From Embleya hyalina (lineage in GTDB: Bacteria > Actinomycetota > Actinomycetes > Streptomycetales > Streptomycetaceae), in assembly GCF_003967355.1 (NCBI RefSeq), contig NZ_BIFH01000055.1, positions 1 through 64,000 of the forward strand: a stretch of 64,000 nucleotides of DNA, given 5' to 3'. The notes below the pieces were generated by a model. The model saw nothing but the letters and a program-made list of their open reading frames with translations. It ran no database searches and was not told the DNA's origin. This document shows, piece after piece, positions 43,335 to 52,321 of the stretch (positions within the stretch are counted from its first letter, which is position 1; each line of letters starts with the position of its first letter). The position numbers and the translations under genes were made by a program.

Positions 43335-43428
43335 GCGCGCGGATCGACCCGGCGCGGATCGCGGCAGCGTGTACGAACGACACCCCATCCCTCACGCCTC
43401 ATTCCCCACACCAGGCAAGGAGCACCGC

Positions 43429-44199
43429 ATGGCCGACCTGACCACCCTCGCGACCCACCTGCTCGACGGCTCGATCGAGGTCGTCGACCTGACCTCACCG
43501 CTGCACGCGGGCACGCCGCTGCTGGCCCTGCCGCCCGAGTACGGGCAGACGGCCCCGTTCGAGTTGGAGGAGATCAGCCGCTACGACGACCGGGGCCCGG
43601 CCTGGTACTGGAACAACTTCCGCACCGGCGAGCACACCGGCACCCACTTCGACGCGCCGAACCACTGGATCAGCGGACGGGACCTCGACGACGTGTCACA
43701 GGTACCGGTGCAGCGTCTCGTCGGCCCCGCCGTCGTCGTCGACAAGACCGCCGAAGTCGCCGCTGATCCCGACTACTTGCTCGACGTCGCGGACATCCGC
43801 GAGTGGGAATCCGAGCACGGCGCGCTGCCCGACCGCGGGTGGCTGATCTACCGCACCGGCTGGGCGGCTCGCGGCGACGACCCGGCGGACTTCGCCAACG
43901 TCGACGCCGACGGCCCGCACACGCCGGGTCTGACGCCGGACGCCGCCCGCCTGCTCGCCGACAGCGGCATCCTGGGCATGGGGGTGGAGACCGTGGGCAC
44001 CGACGCGGGCCGCGCGTTCGCCTTCGATCCGCCGTTCCCGTGCCACGACTTCTTCCTGGGCGCCGACAAGTACGGCCTCACCCAGTTGCGCAACGTGGAC
44101 CGGCTGCCGGTCACCGGCGCGATCGTGATCGCCGCGCCGCTCCCGATCGTCAACGGATCGGGCAGCCCCTGCCGGGTCCTGGCCCTGATCACCCGCTGA
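43429..44199 (+). CDS. Cyclase-family metal-dependent hydrolase (isatin hydrolase/kynurenine formamidase-like)
   Basis: 256 residues. The metal-binding motif HTGTHFDAPNH (His69, His73, Asp75, His79) is the family signature. LTSPLHAGTPLLALPP and GWLIYRTGWAARGDDPADF fit members of the isatin-hydrolase/kynurenine-formamidase group, which open a five-membered lactam or formamide. With an indole-type monooxygenase and IorAB near, isatin or a related oxindole is a reasonable substrate, an inference. The ATG at 43429 follows AAGGAG. Confidence 0.86.
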   Translation: MADLTTLATHLLDGSIEVVDLTSPLHAGTPLLALPPEYGQTAPFELEEISRYDDRGPAWYWNNFRTGEHTGTHFDAPNHWISGRDLDDVSQVPVQRLVGPAVVVDKTAEVAADPDYLLDVADIREWESEHGALPDRGWLIYRTGWAARGDDPADFANVDADGPHTPGLTPDAARLLADSGILGMGVETVGTDAGRAFAFDPPFPCHDFFLGADKYGLTQLRNVDRLPVTGAIVIAAPLPIVNGSGSPCRVLALITR

Positions 44200-44233
44200 C
44201 GCCCCACGACGAACGGCCCGACAACGCCCGTTT

Positions 44234-44258
44234 CGGCCCGCACGAAGTGTGCGGGCCG
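44234..44258. terminator. Hairpin between the convergent cyclase and DUF4097 genes
   Basis: Perfect 10-bp arms (44234-44243 and 44249-44258) with a 5-base loop, 35 bases after the cyclase stop and 47 bases before the 3' end of the reverse gene. Confidence 0.65.
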
Positions 44259-44304
44259 ACACGGAGTTCACGGAGCGGGTTGCCCCGGGTACGCGCGGGC
44301 GGCG

Positions 44305-45024
44305 CTACCGCGTGGGGAGGATGTCCGCCTCGCCGGACGTGGCATGCACCCGCACCCCGTGCGGTGCGGCCGGATCCCTGGCCACGTCGACCTTGACCGA
44401 GCCGTGCTCGCTGCTCGCGTCCGTCGCGTAGGCGGTGCCGGCCGGCAGCCGAACCCGGACGTCGTCGCCCTCGGCGTCGACCCGATCGGGCGGCGCGGCG
44501 AAGGACAGGTCCACCGCGTCCCGGTCGGCCCGGGCGACGACCGTACGCGCCGTCAACCGCTCGCCGCGGATGCCGCCGTGTGCCGTCCGCGCCTCCAGAT
44601 CGCCGGACAGGCCGGTCAGCGTGACCTGCCCCGAGGTGGTGCCGACCCGGACCGCGAGCCCCGGCGGCACGCTCACCTCGTACGAGACCTGCGCGCTGCC
44701 GCTCACGGTGTGCCGCAGCGTGAGCGTGCCCTCGGCCGACACGTGTTCGGTGGCGGGTTCGTCGGTGCCGAAACGCTTGATCTCGGTGACCCGCACCGAC
44801 CCGGGCCCGCCCTGAACCACCCGCACCCGGCCCGCTCCGCCGACGATCACGAGCCGGGTGAGCGGCGCGTCGACGATGTACCGCGCCCGGCGGGTGGTCG
44901 CGTGGGACGGCGAGTCCGGTTCGGCACACGCGGATCCGCCCACCAGGAGACCGGCGAGCACGCACAGGCGCACCGGGCGACCGAGCGCGCGGTCGGCGAA
45001 AGATGGCGAACGCTTGGGCCACAT
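44305..45024 (-). CDS. DUF4097-type lipoprotein
   Basis: 239 residues. A basic N-terminus and hydrophobic segment end in a lipobox-like GGSAC, so the protein is probably a membrane-anchored extracytoplasmic lipoprotein. The body is a beta-helix-like DUF4097 domain with repeating short strands (LTRLVIVGGAGRVRVVQGGPGSVRVTEI, VRVGTTSGQVTLTGLSGDLEARTAHGGIRGERL, TDASSEHGSVKVDVARDP). Function is unknown; such genes often accompany two-component systems and ABC transporters, as here. The ATG at 45024 follows GGGAA. Confidence 0.82.
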   Translation of the reverse strand: MWPKRSPSFADRALGRPVRLCVLAGLLVGGSACAEPDSPSHATTRRARYIVDAPLTRLVIVGGAGRVRVVQGGPGSVRVTEIKRFGTDEPATEHVSAEGTLTLRHTVSGSAQVSYEVSVPPGLAVRVGTTSGQVTLTGLSGDLEARTAHGGIRGERLTARTVVARADRDAVDLSFAAPPDRVDAEGDDVRVRLPAGTAYATDASSEHGSVKVDVARDPAAPHGVRVHATSGEADILPTR

Positions 45025-45104
45025 GGGAGTTCCCGTCCTGATCGGAGTCGGCGAGCACGAGCTCGTGGGCGCGAGTGCGGCGACGGACCGGACTCGGCGT
45101 CGCA

Positions 45105-45473
45105 CTACTGCGCCCCGATCGCGGTGAGGACCGGCTGATCGCCGCGCGCCACCACGGCCACGTTGTGTACCTCGATCACCGGATGGGCGGCGGCCACCCC
45201 CGGCACCCGCCGGACCGCGTCGAGCACGCCGGCCGACAGGGTCGGCGGCCCACCGGGCGCGGCCGAGCGCAGCCCGGCGTCGCTGTCCGGGTCCGGCGCG
45301 TGCACCGTCACATCGGCGGCGCCGTCCGCCGCCGGATCCGTCGCGGCCCGGGTCGTCGTATCGGCGAGCACCAGCGTGCCCGTCACGAACGCCACCGACA
45401 GCAGCACCGCGAGACCGGACAGCAGCGGCCGACCGCGATGCACCAGGAACCCGCGCAGGGTTGTCCGCAACAT
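45105..45473 (-). pseudogene. Truncated FtsX-like ABC transporter permease (N-terminal remnant)
   Basis: 122 residues matching only the start of macrolide-type ABC permeases: MLRTTLRGFLVHRGRPLLSGLAVLLSVAFVTGTLVLADTTTRA (first TM helix plus start of the periplasmic domain). Full-length family members have about 800 residues with eight or so more helices and two FtsX domains, none of which is found here before the stop or after it. The DUF4097 gene begins 81 bases downstream, so the remainder was deleted. No ATP-binding subunit is present in the window. Confidence 0.65.
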
Positions 45474-45815
45474 GCGCTTACCCTCGCCCGATCCGGAACC
45501 GACGGGCCCGCGCGGCCGATTCGACCGGGCCCGGGCCCACGCGGTCGGCTCGGGTGGTGTGCCCCGGTGCGCCCGGGGCGGGCGGCGGTGTGCGGTGTTT
45601 CATGATCGTCCTCACTCGAAGCGGACCGCGTCGACGCGGTCCCGGTGCCGCAACGCTCCCGCCGCCACCCGTTCGCCCGCGTCCGGCCCGCGACCCCCGG
45701 GCGGGACCGGGTCGCCCGGTCCGGGTCCGCCTGCGGCATCGGTCGTGCGACCGATGCCGGGAGGCCCCTCCCCGGGGGGACGCGCGGTCGAGCGGGGACG
45801 AACTACCGTCTGTCC
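45474..45815. other. Divergent intergenic region, 342 bases
   Basis: The stretch lies between the truncated permease and the histidine kinase gene. No ORF with coding-like codon use is seen. It contains short GC palindromes but no operator I can assign. Confidence 0.45.
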
Positions 45816-47015
45816 GTGGAACACAGCCGACCGCCCCTCACCCAGCGCCTGACCCTGCGTCACCTGGTCGCGCTGGACGCGATCGCCGCCGTCTTCGTGA
45901 CGGTCATGGTCTGCCCGGACCCGCGGCGCCTGGACGAGCGCGGCCTGCCGCCGGCCCTGTTCGTCCCGGTCGTGATCGCGCTGGCCGCGGCCGTGTTGGT
46001 GCGCCGACCGGCTCCGCTGCCGGCCTTCGGGCTCTGCTGCGTGGGATACGCGACCATGGCCACGCACGGTTACGCGAAGTCGCCGCTGATCCCGCTGATC
46101 TTCGTGATCTACACGGTGGGCCTGACCCAACCAGCGCGGCGGTCGGGCGTGCTGGTGGGCACGGCGGCGCTGATGGTGGGCATCGCCCCGCGCCTGGCCG
46201 GGTCCGAGGAGTCGACCTGGTCCTACCTGACCGGCTGGCTACCGGCGGAGATCGGGCCGCTGCTGGCCTTCTGGGTGATCGGGGTGACCGTGGGCAAACA
46301 ACGGGCGTACAACGCGGGCCTGCGCGAGCAGGCCGAACGCCGGGCCCGGGCACAGGCGGAGCAGGCACGCCGCACGCTGATCGAGGAGCGGCTGCGGATC
46401 GCCCGGGAGATGCACGACGTGGTCGCGCACAGCATGAGCGTGATCGCGGTGCAGGCCGGCGTCGGCCACCACGTGAGCGGCACCCGACCGGACGAGGCGG
46501 CCAAGGCGCTCGCCGCGATCGAGACCACCAGCCGCTCGGCACTGCGCGAACTGCGGGCGCTGCTCGGTGTGTTGCGCGAGGAGAAGGCGCCGGCCGACGA
46601 CCGGGCGGGCTTCCACGCCGCGCCCGGTCTCGCCGATGTGCCGGGTCTGGTGGAGAAGACCGGCCGGGCCGGCCTGCGGGTCGCGGTCCGAGTCGAGGGC
46701 ACCCCGCGCGAGTTGCCCGCCGGGATGGACCGCGCCGCGTACCGGATCATCCAGGAGGCCCTGACCAATGTGGTCAAGCATGCCGGGACCGAGTGCGGCG
46801 ACGTGCGCATCCACTACGGCGCCGACGACGTGCGGATCGAGATCACCGACGAGGGTGTCGGCCCGATCGCCGACCTGCCGGGCCCGGCCGTGGGCCACGG
46901 CCTGGTGGGCATGCGCGAGCGGGTCGCGCTCTACGACGGCGAGTTCCAGGCCGGCCCGGGCATCCGGGGCGGATTCCGGGTGGTCGCCCGGCTGCCGCTG
47001 GGGGCGGGCGGATGA
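45816..47015 (+). CDS. NarL-type sensor histidine kinase
   Basis: 399 residues. Four to five membrane helices fill residues 15-155, then a coiled linker (QRAYNAGLREQAERRARAQAEQARRTLIEE). The HisKA_3 box is REMHDVVAHSMSVIAVQAG, with phosphorylated His200. The ATPase domain has IIQEALTNVVKHAG and GHGLVGMRERVALYDG. The GTG at 45816 opens the coding region. Its stop overlaps the response regulator start (ATGA). The membrane-embedded input has no large extracellular domain, suggesting it senses something in or near the membrane. Confidence 0.92.
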   Translation: MEHSRPPLTQRLTLRHLVALDAIAAVFVTVMVCPDPRRLDERGLPPALFVPVVIALAAAVLVRRPAPLPAFGLCCVGYATMATHGYAKSPLIPLIFVIYTVGLTQPARRSGVLVGTAALMVGIAPRLAGSEESTWSYLTGWLPAEIGPLLAFWVIGVTVGKQRAYNAGLREQAERRARAQAEQARRTLIEERLRIAREMHDVVAHSMSVIAVQAGVGHHVSGTRPDEAAKALAAIETTSRSALRELRALLGVLREEKAPADDRAGFHAAPGLADVPGLVEKTGRAGLRVAVRVEGTPRELPAGMDRAAYRIIQEALTNVVKHAGTECGDVRIHYGADDVRIEITDEGVGPIADLPGPAVGHGLVGMRERVALYDGEFQAGPGIRGGFRVVARLPLGAGG

Positions 47016-47671
47016 ACATCCGGGTGTTGGTCGCCGACGACCAGGCGCTGGTCCGGGCGGGCTTTCGGGTCCTGGTCGAGTCCGACCCCGATCTGACCGT
47101 GGTGGGCGAGGCCGCGAACGGGGCGCAGGCCGTCGAGTTGATCCGGCGCGAACGACCGGACGTGGTCCTGATGGACATTCAGATGCCGGAGCTGGACGGC
47201 ATCGAGGCGACCCGGCAGGTGCTCGCCGAAGGCCCGCAACCGCCGACCACGCGGGTGCTGGTGCTGACCACATTCGACCTGGACGAGTACGTGTTCGCCG
47301 CACTGCGCGCCGGGGCCAGCGGTTTCCTGCTCAAGGACACCCCGCCCGCCGACCTGCTCGCCGCGATCCGGGTGGTCGCGGCCGGGGACGGCCTGCTCTC
47401 GCCCGGCGTCACCCGGCGCCTGATCGAGGAGTTCGCGCAGCGCCCGCTCGCCGCGGTGCGTGCTCCGGCGCTGCTCGGCGGCATCACCGATCGGGAGCGC
47501 GAGGTGTTGCACGAGGTGGCGCGCGGCCGGTCCAACGCCGAGATCGCCGAGCGGCTGCACCTGTCGTTGTCCACGACCAAGACCCACGTCAGCCGGTTGC
47601 TGCTGAAGCTCGACGCGCGCGATCGGGCCCAACTGGTGATCGCCGCCTATGAAGGCGGGTTGATGAGTTGA
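47012..47671 (+). CDS. NarL/LuxR-type response regulator
   Basis: 219 residues. The receiver domain (about 1-120) has the acidic pair in VADDQ, the phosphorylation site Asp55 in VVLMDIQMPE and Lys in GFLLKDTPP. The C-terminal HTH (about 150-215) reads ITDREREVLHEVARGRSNAEIAERLHLSLSTTKTHVSRLLLKLDARDRAQLV, a typical GerE/LuxR fold. It is translationally coupled to the kinase. Target promoters may include the adjacent ABC/DUF4097 remnant. Confidence 0.94.
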   Translation: MNIRVLVADDQALVRAGFRVLVESDPDLTVVGEAANGAQAVELIRRERPDVVLMDIQMPELDGIEATRQVLAEGPQPPTTRVLVLTTFDLDEYVFAALRAGASGFLLKDTPPADLLAAIRVVAAGDGLLSPGVTRRLIEEFAQRPLAAVRAPALLGGITDREREVLHEVARGRSNAEIAERLHLSLSTTKTHVSRLLLKLDARDRAQLVIAAYEGGLMS

Positions 47672-48017
47672 ACGCACCGGCGAGCGAGGAACGAACCCCG
47701 TCCGTGGCCGCTCCGCGCCGCTGTCAAAGGACGGTCCGGTTCGCGTGACCTCGAACCGTCGTGCGAGCACCTGTCTCGAAGCGCTGCCCAGCCCGGCCGA
47801 GAGCTGCGTCGGGACGCCGCACATCGGCGGCCCGGGCGGGCACCGACCGGCGGGCGAGTCGGGGACGTGGCTGCGGGGAAGTGTCGGCAACCGTCGGTTT
47901 GTCGGGCTTGACCGAGGCGGGATTGCACCATCCACCCGAGCGGGCTCACCCTGGAGTGGCACGGCCGGGAGGAACCGGTCGCGACGCGATTGTGCCGCTG
48001 GAAACGGAAGGACGGTC
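47672..48017. other. Intergenic region, 346 bases, no gene seen
   Basis: The stretch after the response regulator has no coding-like ORF on either strand that can be supported. Its right end carries a GAAGGA site serving the small secreted peptide gene. Confidence 0.45.
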
Positions 48018-48158
48018 ATGAATCCTCGTCGATGGGTCGCGTGTGCCATCCTCGCCTTCGTCGCGGGTGTGGCCTTCGCCGCCGCCCCGGGGGCGACGAC
48101 GGTCGAGCACGGATCGACCCACGCGGTCGCCGCCACCGCCATCGAGTACGGCCTGTAG
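48018..48158 (+). CDS. Small secreted peptide, 46 residues
   Basis: MNPRRW, a hydrophobic run (VACAILAFVAGVAFAAA) and a 20-25 residue tail rich in Ala, Thr and His ending EYGL. The layout is that of a signal peptide followed by a short mature peptide. A GAAGGA site 6 bases before the ATG supports translation. No processing enzymes or other peptide-cluster genes are next to it, and no family is recognised. Confidence 0.5.
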   Translation: MNPRRWVACAILAFVAGVAFAAAPGATTVEHGSTHAVAATAIEYGL

Positions 48159-48261
48159 CCGGGCCCGTTCCGCATCGGAGCGGGCCCGGAGACGGGCCGG
48201 CCGTCCGCGGTTCGGTGGTCGCCGGGCCCGTCGTGTCGTGACCGGCAGGCATGCTGTCCCC

Positions 48262-48828
48262 ATGACAGGCGGAGCCGGTGGGATTCGAGGTCGGTGGGGC
48301 GATCCGGGAAAGTACGCGCACGTCGAACGGGAGCGGCGCTTCCTCCTGGCCGTACCGCCGGCACCGTCGGCGGTGACGGACACCCGGACCATCGACGACC
48401 GATATCTCGTGGGCACGCGCCTGCGGCTGCGACGTGTCGAATGGCCGGACGGCGGCCGCGAGTTCAAGCTCACCCAGAAGGTGCCGGTCGTTCGGCCGGG
48501 CGCGGTGCAGGGGCTGATCACCAACACCTGTCTGTCGTCGGCCGAGTACGACCTGCTCGCCTCGCTGCCGGCCAGGGTGTTGTCCGAGACACGATTCGGC
48601 CTCCCGCCCTTGGGCGTCGACGTCTTCGACGGCCCTCTGCGGGGCCTGGTCCTCGCGGAAGCCGAATTCACCGACGACGAGGAGGCCCGGTCGTTCGTGC
48701 CTCCCCCGGAGTGCGTGGCGGAGGTGACCGACGACTCCCGCTTCACCGGAGGGCGCCTGGTCGAGACCTCCCGCCGGGAACTGCTCCGGTGGTTGGCCGA
48801 GTACGGACTTCCCCGGGCGACTTCATAG
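48262..48828 (+). CDS. CYTH-fold protein (triphosphatase-like)
   Basis: 188 residues. The opening KYAHVERERRFLL contains the ExExK-like signature (VERERRF) of CYTH proteins, followed by alternating basic/acidic strands: DDRYLVGTRLRLRRVEW, REFKLTQKVPV and LVLAEAEFTDDEEA. The family hydrolyses triphosphates such as tripolyphosphate or thiamine triphosphate, with metal bound by the acidic pairs. The substrate here is unknown. A hairpin follows (48834-48862) before the Cas3-like gene. Confidence 0.82.
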   Translation: MTGGAGGIRGRWGDPGKYAHVERERRFLLAVPPAPSAVTDTRTIDDRYLVGTRLRLRRVEWPDGGREFKLTQKVPVVRPGAVQGLITNTCLSSAEYDLLASLPARVLSETRFGLPPLGVDVFDGPLRGLVLAEAEFTDDEEARSFVPPPECVAEVTDDSRFTGGRLVETSRRELLRWLAEYGLPRATS

Positions 48829-48833
48829 GCAGG

Positions 48834-48862
48834 CCGCGCCGGCAAGTCGTCGGCCGGCGCGG
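48834..48862 (+). terminator. Hairpin after the CYTH gene
   Basis: Perfect 10-bp arms (48834-48843 and 48853-48862) around a 9-base loop, 6 bases after the CYTH stop. It separates that gene from the Cas3-like gene. Confidence 0.65.
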
Positions 48863-48945
48863 TCCACGTCCGGCCGCCGCATCCTCGGCCGGCCCGTCCG
48901 ACGCCTCGTCTAGAGTCGGGAGTCCGGCGGACGAGGGGATCGTGA

Positions 48946-51183
48946 ATGTCGCACGGATTCGGAGAGTTCTTCCACACCGCGACCGGCCATCGGCCCTATG
49001 CGTATCAGACCCGGTTCGCCGAGAGTGGGCTGCCGCGGCTCGTTCGGGTTCCGTCGGGGGGCGGGAAGAGCGCGGCCGCCGTATTGGCGTGGCTGTACCG
49101 GCGGTTGGTGTCCGCGGTCGAGGTGACGCCGCGGCGGCTGGTGTACGTGTTGCCGCAGGGCAGCCTCGCGGAACCGACTCACGCGCGCGTCGCCGAGTGG
49201 CTGCGCCGCCTCGGGTGCGCGGACGACGTGGATCTGCACCTGCTCGCCGGTCCGGAGTCGCAGAACGGCACGTGGCGGCGGTTTCCCGAGCGGACCGCGA
49301 TCCTGGTGGGAACGCACGACGGGCTGCTGAGCCGGGCGTTGATGCGCGGGTTCGCCGACGCGCGGGCGATGGCGCCCGTCTCGTTCGGACTGCTCAACAC
49401 CGACACCCACTGGGTGTTCGACGAAATGCACCTGTTGGGGCCGGGGTTGCCGACGAGTACGCGCCTGCAGTCGCTGCGCGAATCGTTCGGCGCGACGGCG
49501 CCGACCGGCAGCACGTGGATGTCGTCGACGTGGGACGCGGACGCGCCCGACGGCGACGACCTGGCGACGGGCACCCCGCTCGCGGCGGTTCGCCGCGTCA
49601 GGCGGTTGGACCCGGACCCGACACGGTACGTCGACGACCTCGTCGCCGCGCTGGGCTCGGCGCACCTGCCCGGCACCCAGACCATCGCCGTGCTCGGCTC
49701 CGCGCGACGGGCGCGCGAGGTCCACGGTGCGCTGCGTGCGGCCCATCCGGGCCGGGAGATCGTGCTGGTGCATCCGTACGCGCGTTCCGCCGACCGCCGG
49801 GATCGCGCGGCGGAAGCGGAGGAGCCCGGCCGGGACCGGATCCTGGTCACGACGCGGGCACCGGACGTCGGATCCGACGTGTCCAGCCGTACGCTCCTGA
49901 CCGAACTCGCCCCGTGGAGCGCGCTCGTGCAACGCGCCGGTCGCTGCAACCGTCACGGCGAACACCCCGACGGTGGCGACCTGTTGTGGTGTGTGCCACC
50001 GGACGGACCGGGGACGGACGAGGGTGTCGCGGCCTGGCTGAACGCGCACGAGGGCGAGGCGGTCACGACCCTCGACCTGTTCCGCGCACGTGTCGACCAC
50101 GGCACGGCGCCCTCCCGAGTCCTGGGCGAGCACGATGTGTTGGCGATGTTCGACAACGCGCACGGCGCGGTACCGGCCGACGCGAGTCCGTGGATCTGCG
50201 CCGACGACGAGCGCACGGTCCTGGTCGCGTGGCGGGCCTGGGAGTCGGGGGAACCCGCGGAGGACGAGCCGCAGGCCGCGCGCGCCGAGCAGTGCGAGGC
50301 GCCGCTCGCCGACGTCCGGGAGATGCTGGACGACCGCGGCGTATGGCTGCGGGATCCCGTCGACGGCCGGTGGCGACACGCCGTGGCCGACGACCTCCGC
50401 GCCGGAACTTCCGTGCTGCTCGACGCGGCACGCGGGGGGTACCTCCCCGACGTGGGCTGGGCACCCGAGAGCGGCATACCGGTGTCCTCGCTGTTCACCG
50501 GACGCACGCCTCCCGCGATCGCGTGTGTCGCGTGGGTGAGTCTCGACCGGCACCTGCTGGAGACCGAGGAGGAGGCGCGTGCGATCACGTCCGCCCTTCC
50601 CGGACTGACCGAGGAGCAGCGGGAAGCCGTGGCCCACGCCGCCAGGTTCCACGATCTCGGCAAGTGCCACGACGTGTTCCAGGCCATGCTGCGCGGCGGC
50701 GGTGGCGGCGAGCCGCCGGACCACCTGCTGGCCAAGTCCAAGGCGCCGTGGAACACCGGGGTCTCCACGCGGGCGTACTTCCGGCACGAACTGGTCAGCG
50801 CGCTCCTGCTGTTGAACGGCGAGCAGTGGCATACCCACGGGGTCGACCCGGAGTTGGTGACCTACCTGGTCGCGGCGCACCACGGTCGGGTACGGGTGTC
50901 GGTGCGCCCGGAGGCCGACGAGGACGCGCTGACCCTGCTCGGCGTCCGCGACGGTGATCGCACGCCGCCGGTCGCCGTGTCCACGGGCGACCGCTTCCCC
51001 GGGCAGTCGCTCGACACCGAGGTGTTCCGCCCGGACGGTTCGTGGACGCCGCGGGCCCTGGCGCTGCGCGACCGCGACGACCTGGGACCGTTCCGGCTCG
51101 CGTACCTCGAGTCACTGGTCCGCGTCGCCGACTGGCGCTCCAGCGCCCGGCACGACGGCCCCACGGCGGGCCTCGTACCCTGA
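48946..51183 (+). CDS. cas3: Orphan Cas3-like helicase-nuclease, type I-G arrangement
   Basis: 745 residues. An SF2 helicase comes first: Q-motif-like YAYQ, Walker A VPSGGGKS (Lys41), VYVLPQGSL, VGTHDGLLSRAL, DEMHLL (Asp159) and ALVQRAGRCNRHGE. The HD nuclease is C-terminal (about 555-690), with HAARFHDLGKCHDVFQ (His569, Asp570) and further His in YFRHELVSALL and LVAAHHGRV. This helicase-then-HD order, with the FGEFFHTATGHRPYAYQ opening, is that of type I-G (I-U) Cas3; most other Cas3 proteins start with HD. In an interference complex it would unwind and degrade target DNA. No other cas gene or repeat array lies in the window. Confidence 0.82.
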   Translation: MSHGFGEFFHTATGHRPYAYQTRFAESGLPRLVRVPSGGGKSAAAVLAWLYRRLVSAVEVTPRRLVYVLPQGSLAEPTHARVAEWLRRLGCADDVDLHLLAGPESQNGTWRRFPERTAILVGTHDGLLSRALMRGFADARAMAPVSFGLLNTDTHWVFDEMHLLGPGLPTSTRLQSLRESFGATAPTGSTWMSSTWDADAPDGDDLATGTPLAAVRRVRRLDPDPTRYVDDLVAALGSAHLPGTQTIAVLGSARRAREVHGALRAAHPGREIVLVHPYARSADRRDRAAEAEEPGRDRILVTTRAPDVGSDVSSRTLLTELAPWSALVQRAGRCNRHGEHPDGGDLLWCVPPDGPGTDEGVAAWLNAHEGEAVTTLDLFRARVDHGTAPSRVLGEHDVLAMFDNAHGAVPADASPWICADDERTVLVAWRAWESGEPAEDEPQAARAEQCEAPLADVREMLDDRGVWLRDPVDGRWRHAVADDLRAGTSVLLDAARGGYLPDVGWAPESGIPVSSLFTGRTPPAIACVAWVSLDRHLLETEEEARAITSALPGLTEEQREAVAHAARFHDLGKCHDVFQAMLRGGGGGEPPDHLLAKSKAPWNTGVSTRAYFRHELVSALLLLNGEQWHTHGVDPELVTYLVAAHHGRVRVSVRPEADEDALTLLGVRDGDRTPPVAVSTGDRFPGQSLDTEVFRPDGSWTPRALALRDRDDLGPFRLAYLESLVRVADWRSSARHDGPTAGLVP

Positions 51184-51208
51184 ACCCCGCCGCCGTGGCC
51201 CGGAGGGT

Positions 51209-52239
51209 TCAGGGGTGGTCCGGCAACGTGTCGGCGAGCTTGTGCAGGGGGACGCCGTTCACGTCGCGCAGCCAACCGACGCCCCAGACGCCCGCCCGGG
51301 GCTCGGCGCCGGTGGCCTCCCGGATGACCAGCGTGACCAGGTCGTTCGGGTGGTAGGCGGTGCCGCCGACGGGCCACTCGATCGGACTTCCGGGCTCGGG
51401 ATGCCAGATCGCGCCGCGTCGTGCGGGGGCGGCGTCGAGCCAGGCGTTGATGCGGTCGCGGTCCTGGCCGACCTTCTCGGGGACGGTCAGGGTGAGTTCG
51501 GCACCGTCCGCGAGCGCGTCGTTCGCGATGAGTCGCGGGATGATGCCGGCCTTCTTCTTCTGCGTGGCCCGGATTCCCGCCTGGGTCGCCGGCGCCGACC
51601 TCGGGCGGATCATGAACTCCTCGGCGTCGGGGACCGGCAACACCTGCGAGACCGTGAGCAACGTTTCCGCCCCGGAGGTCCGGTAGAGCTGCACCCGGAC
51701 CAGGCGAATGTCGAGGCCGTTCTCGTACAGGAACATCGCGGTGTTGGTGACCTGTGCGCCGAAGCCGCCCGCGACGAGCACGATGCCGGGCGGCCCGAGG
51801 GTCTCGTCCGCCAACTCCGGTGCCCACTCCCGCAGTTCCTCCAGAGCCTGGTCGGGCCCGAAGTCCGCGACGTTGCGGTGGGCGACATATGCCTCGGTGA
51901 GGGTGTCCACCGTGAACCTGCTGACCATGGCCGCGTAGTTCAGCGCCTGCATGGTGACGGTGTCGGGTGCCTTGTCGCGCTTGAGTTCCGCGACGACGAG
52001 GCGGCCGGTACGGTCCAGCGCCAGCACGTCGAGCCGGTCGTGGTTCGCCACTCCGGCGCTGCCTGCCATCGGCCGAACTCGCCGGCGACGACCAGGAGAT
52101 CGCCTCCGAGGATCCGCGGGTGGGCCAGTATCCACTCCTGCAGATGCCCCCGCTCGAGCAGGCCGGCCTCCGCGAAGCTCACCGACGTCGCGGGTATCGC
52201 CCGGGCGCCGTCCACCGTGAACACCTGCTCGTCCGCCAT
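51209..52239 (-). pseudogene. PD-(D/E)XK nuclease (NucS/DUF91-like) gene with a frameshift
   Basis: The protein starts at 52239 (MADEQVFTVDGARAIP...GHLQEWILAHPRILGGDLLVVAGEFGRW) and continues in another frame from about 52069 (GVANHDRLDVLALDRTGRLVVAELKRDKAPDTVTMQALNYAAM...) to the stop at 51209. The two parts join into one coherent DUF91-type protein of about 340 residues. The catalytic motif RLDVLAL...VVAELKRDK is in the second part. A frameshift of one base between about 52061 and 52075 explains the break; it may be a real mutation or a sequencing error. An internal ATG at 52069 could start the second part alone. Convergent with the Cas3-like gene. Confidence 0.68.
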
Positions 52240-52321
52240 GCGCAGACCGTACTGGCTCGCCATACCCACCGTACGGGGATCGGCCACCTTCGGGGCATCC
52301 GCACGGGCACGAGGTCGCGCG

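Noticed and set aside
41208-43388. 726-codon reverse-strand frame over iorB
   Set aside because: Antisense shadow of a gene with full domain support and coupled translation.
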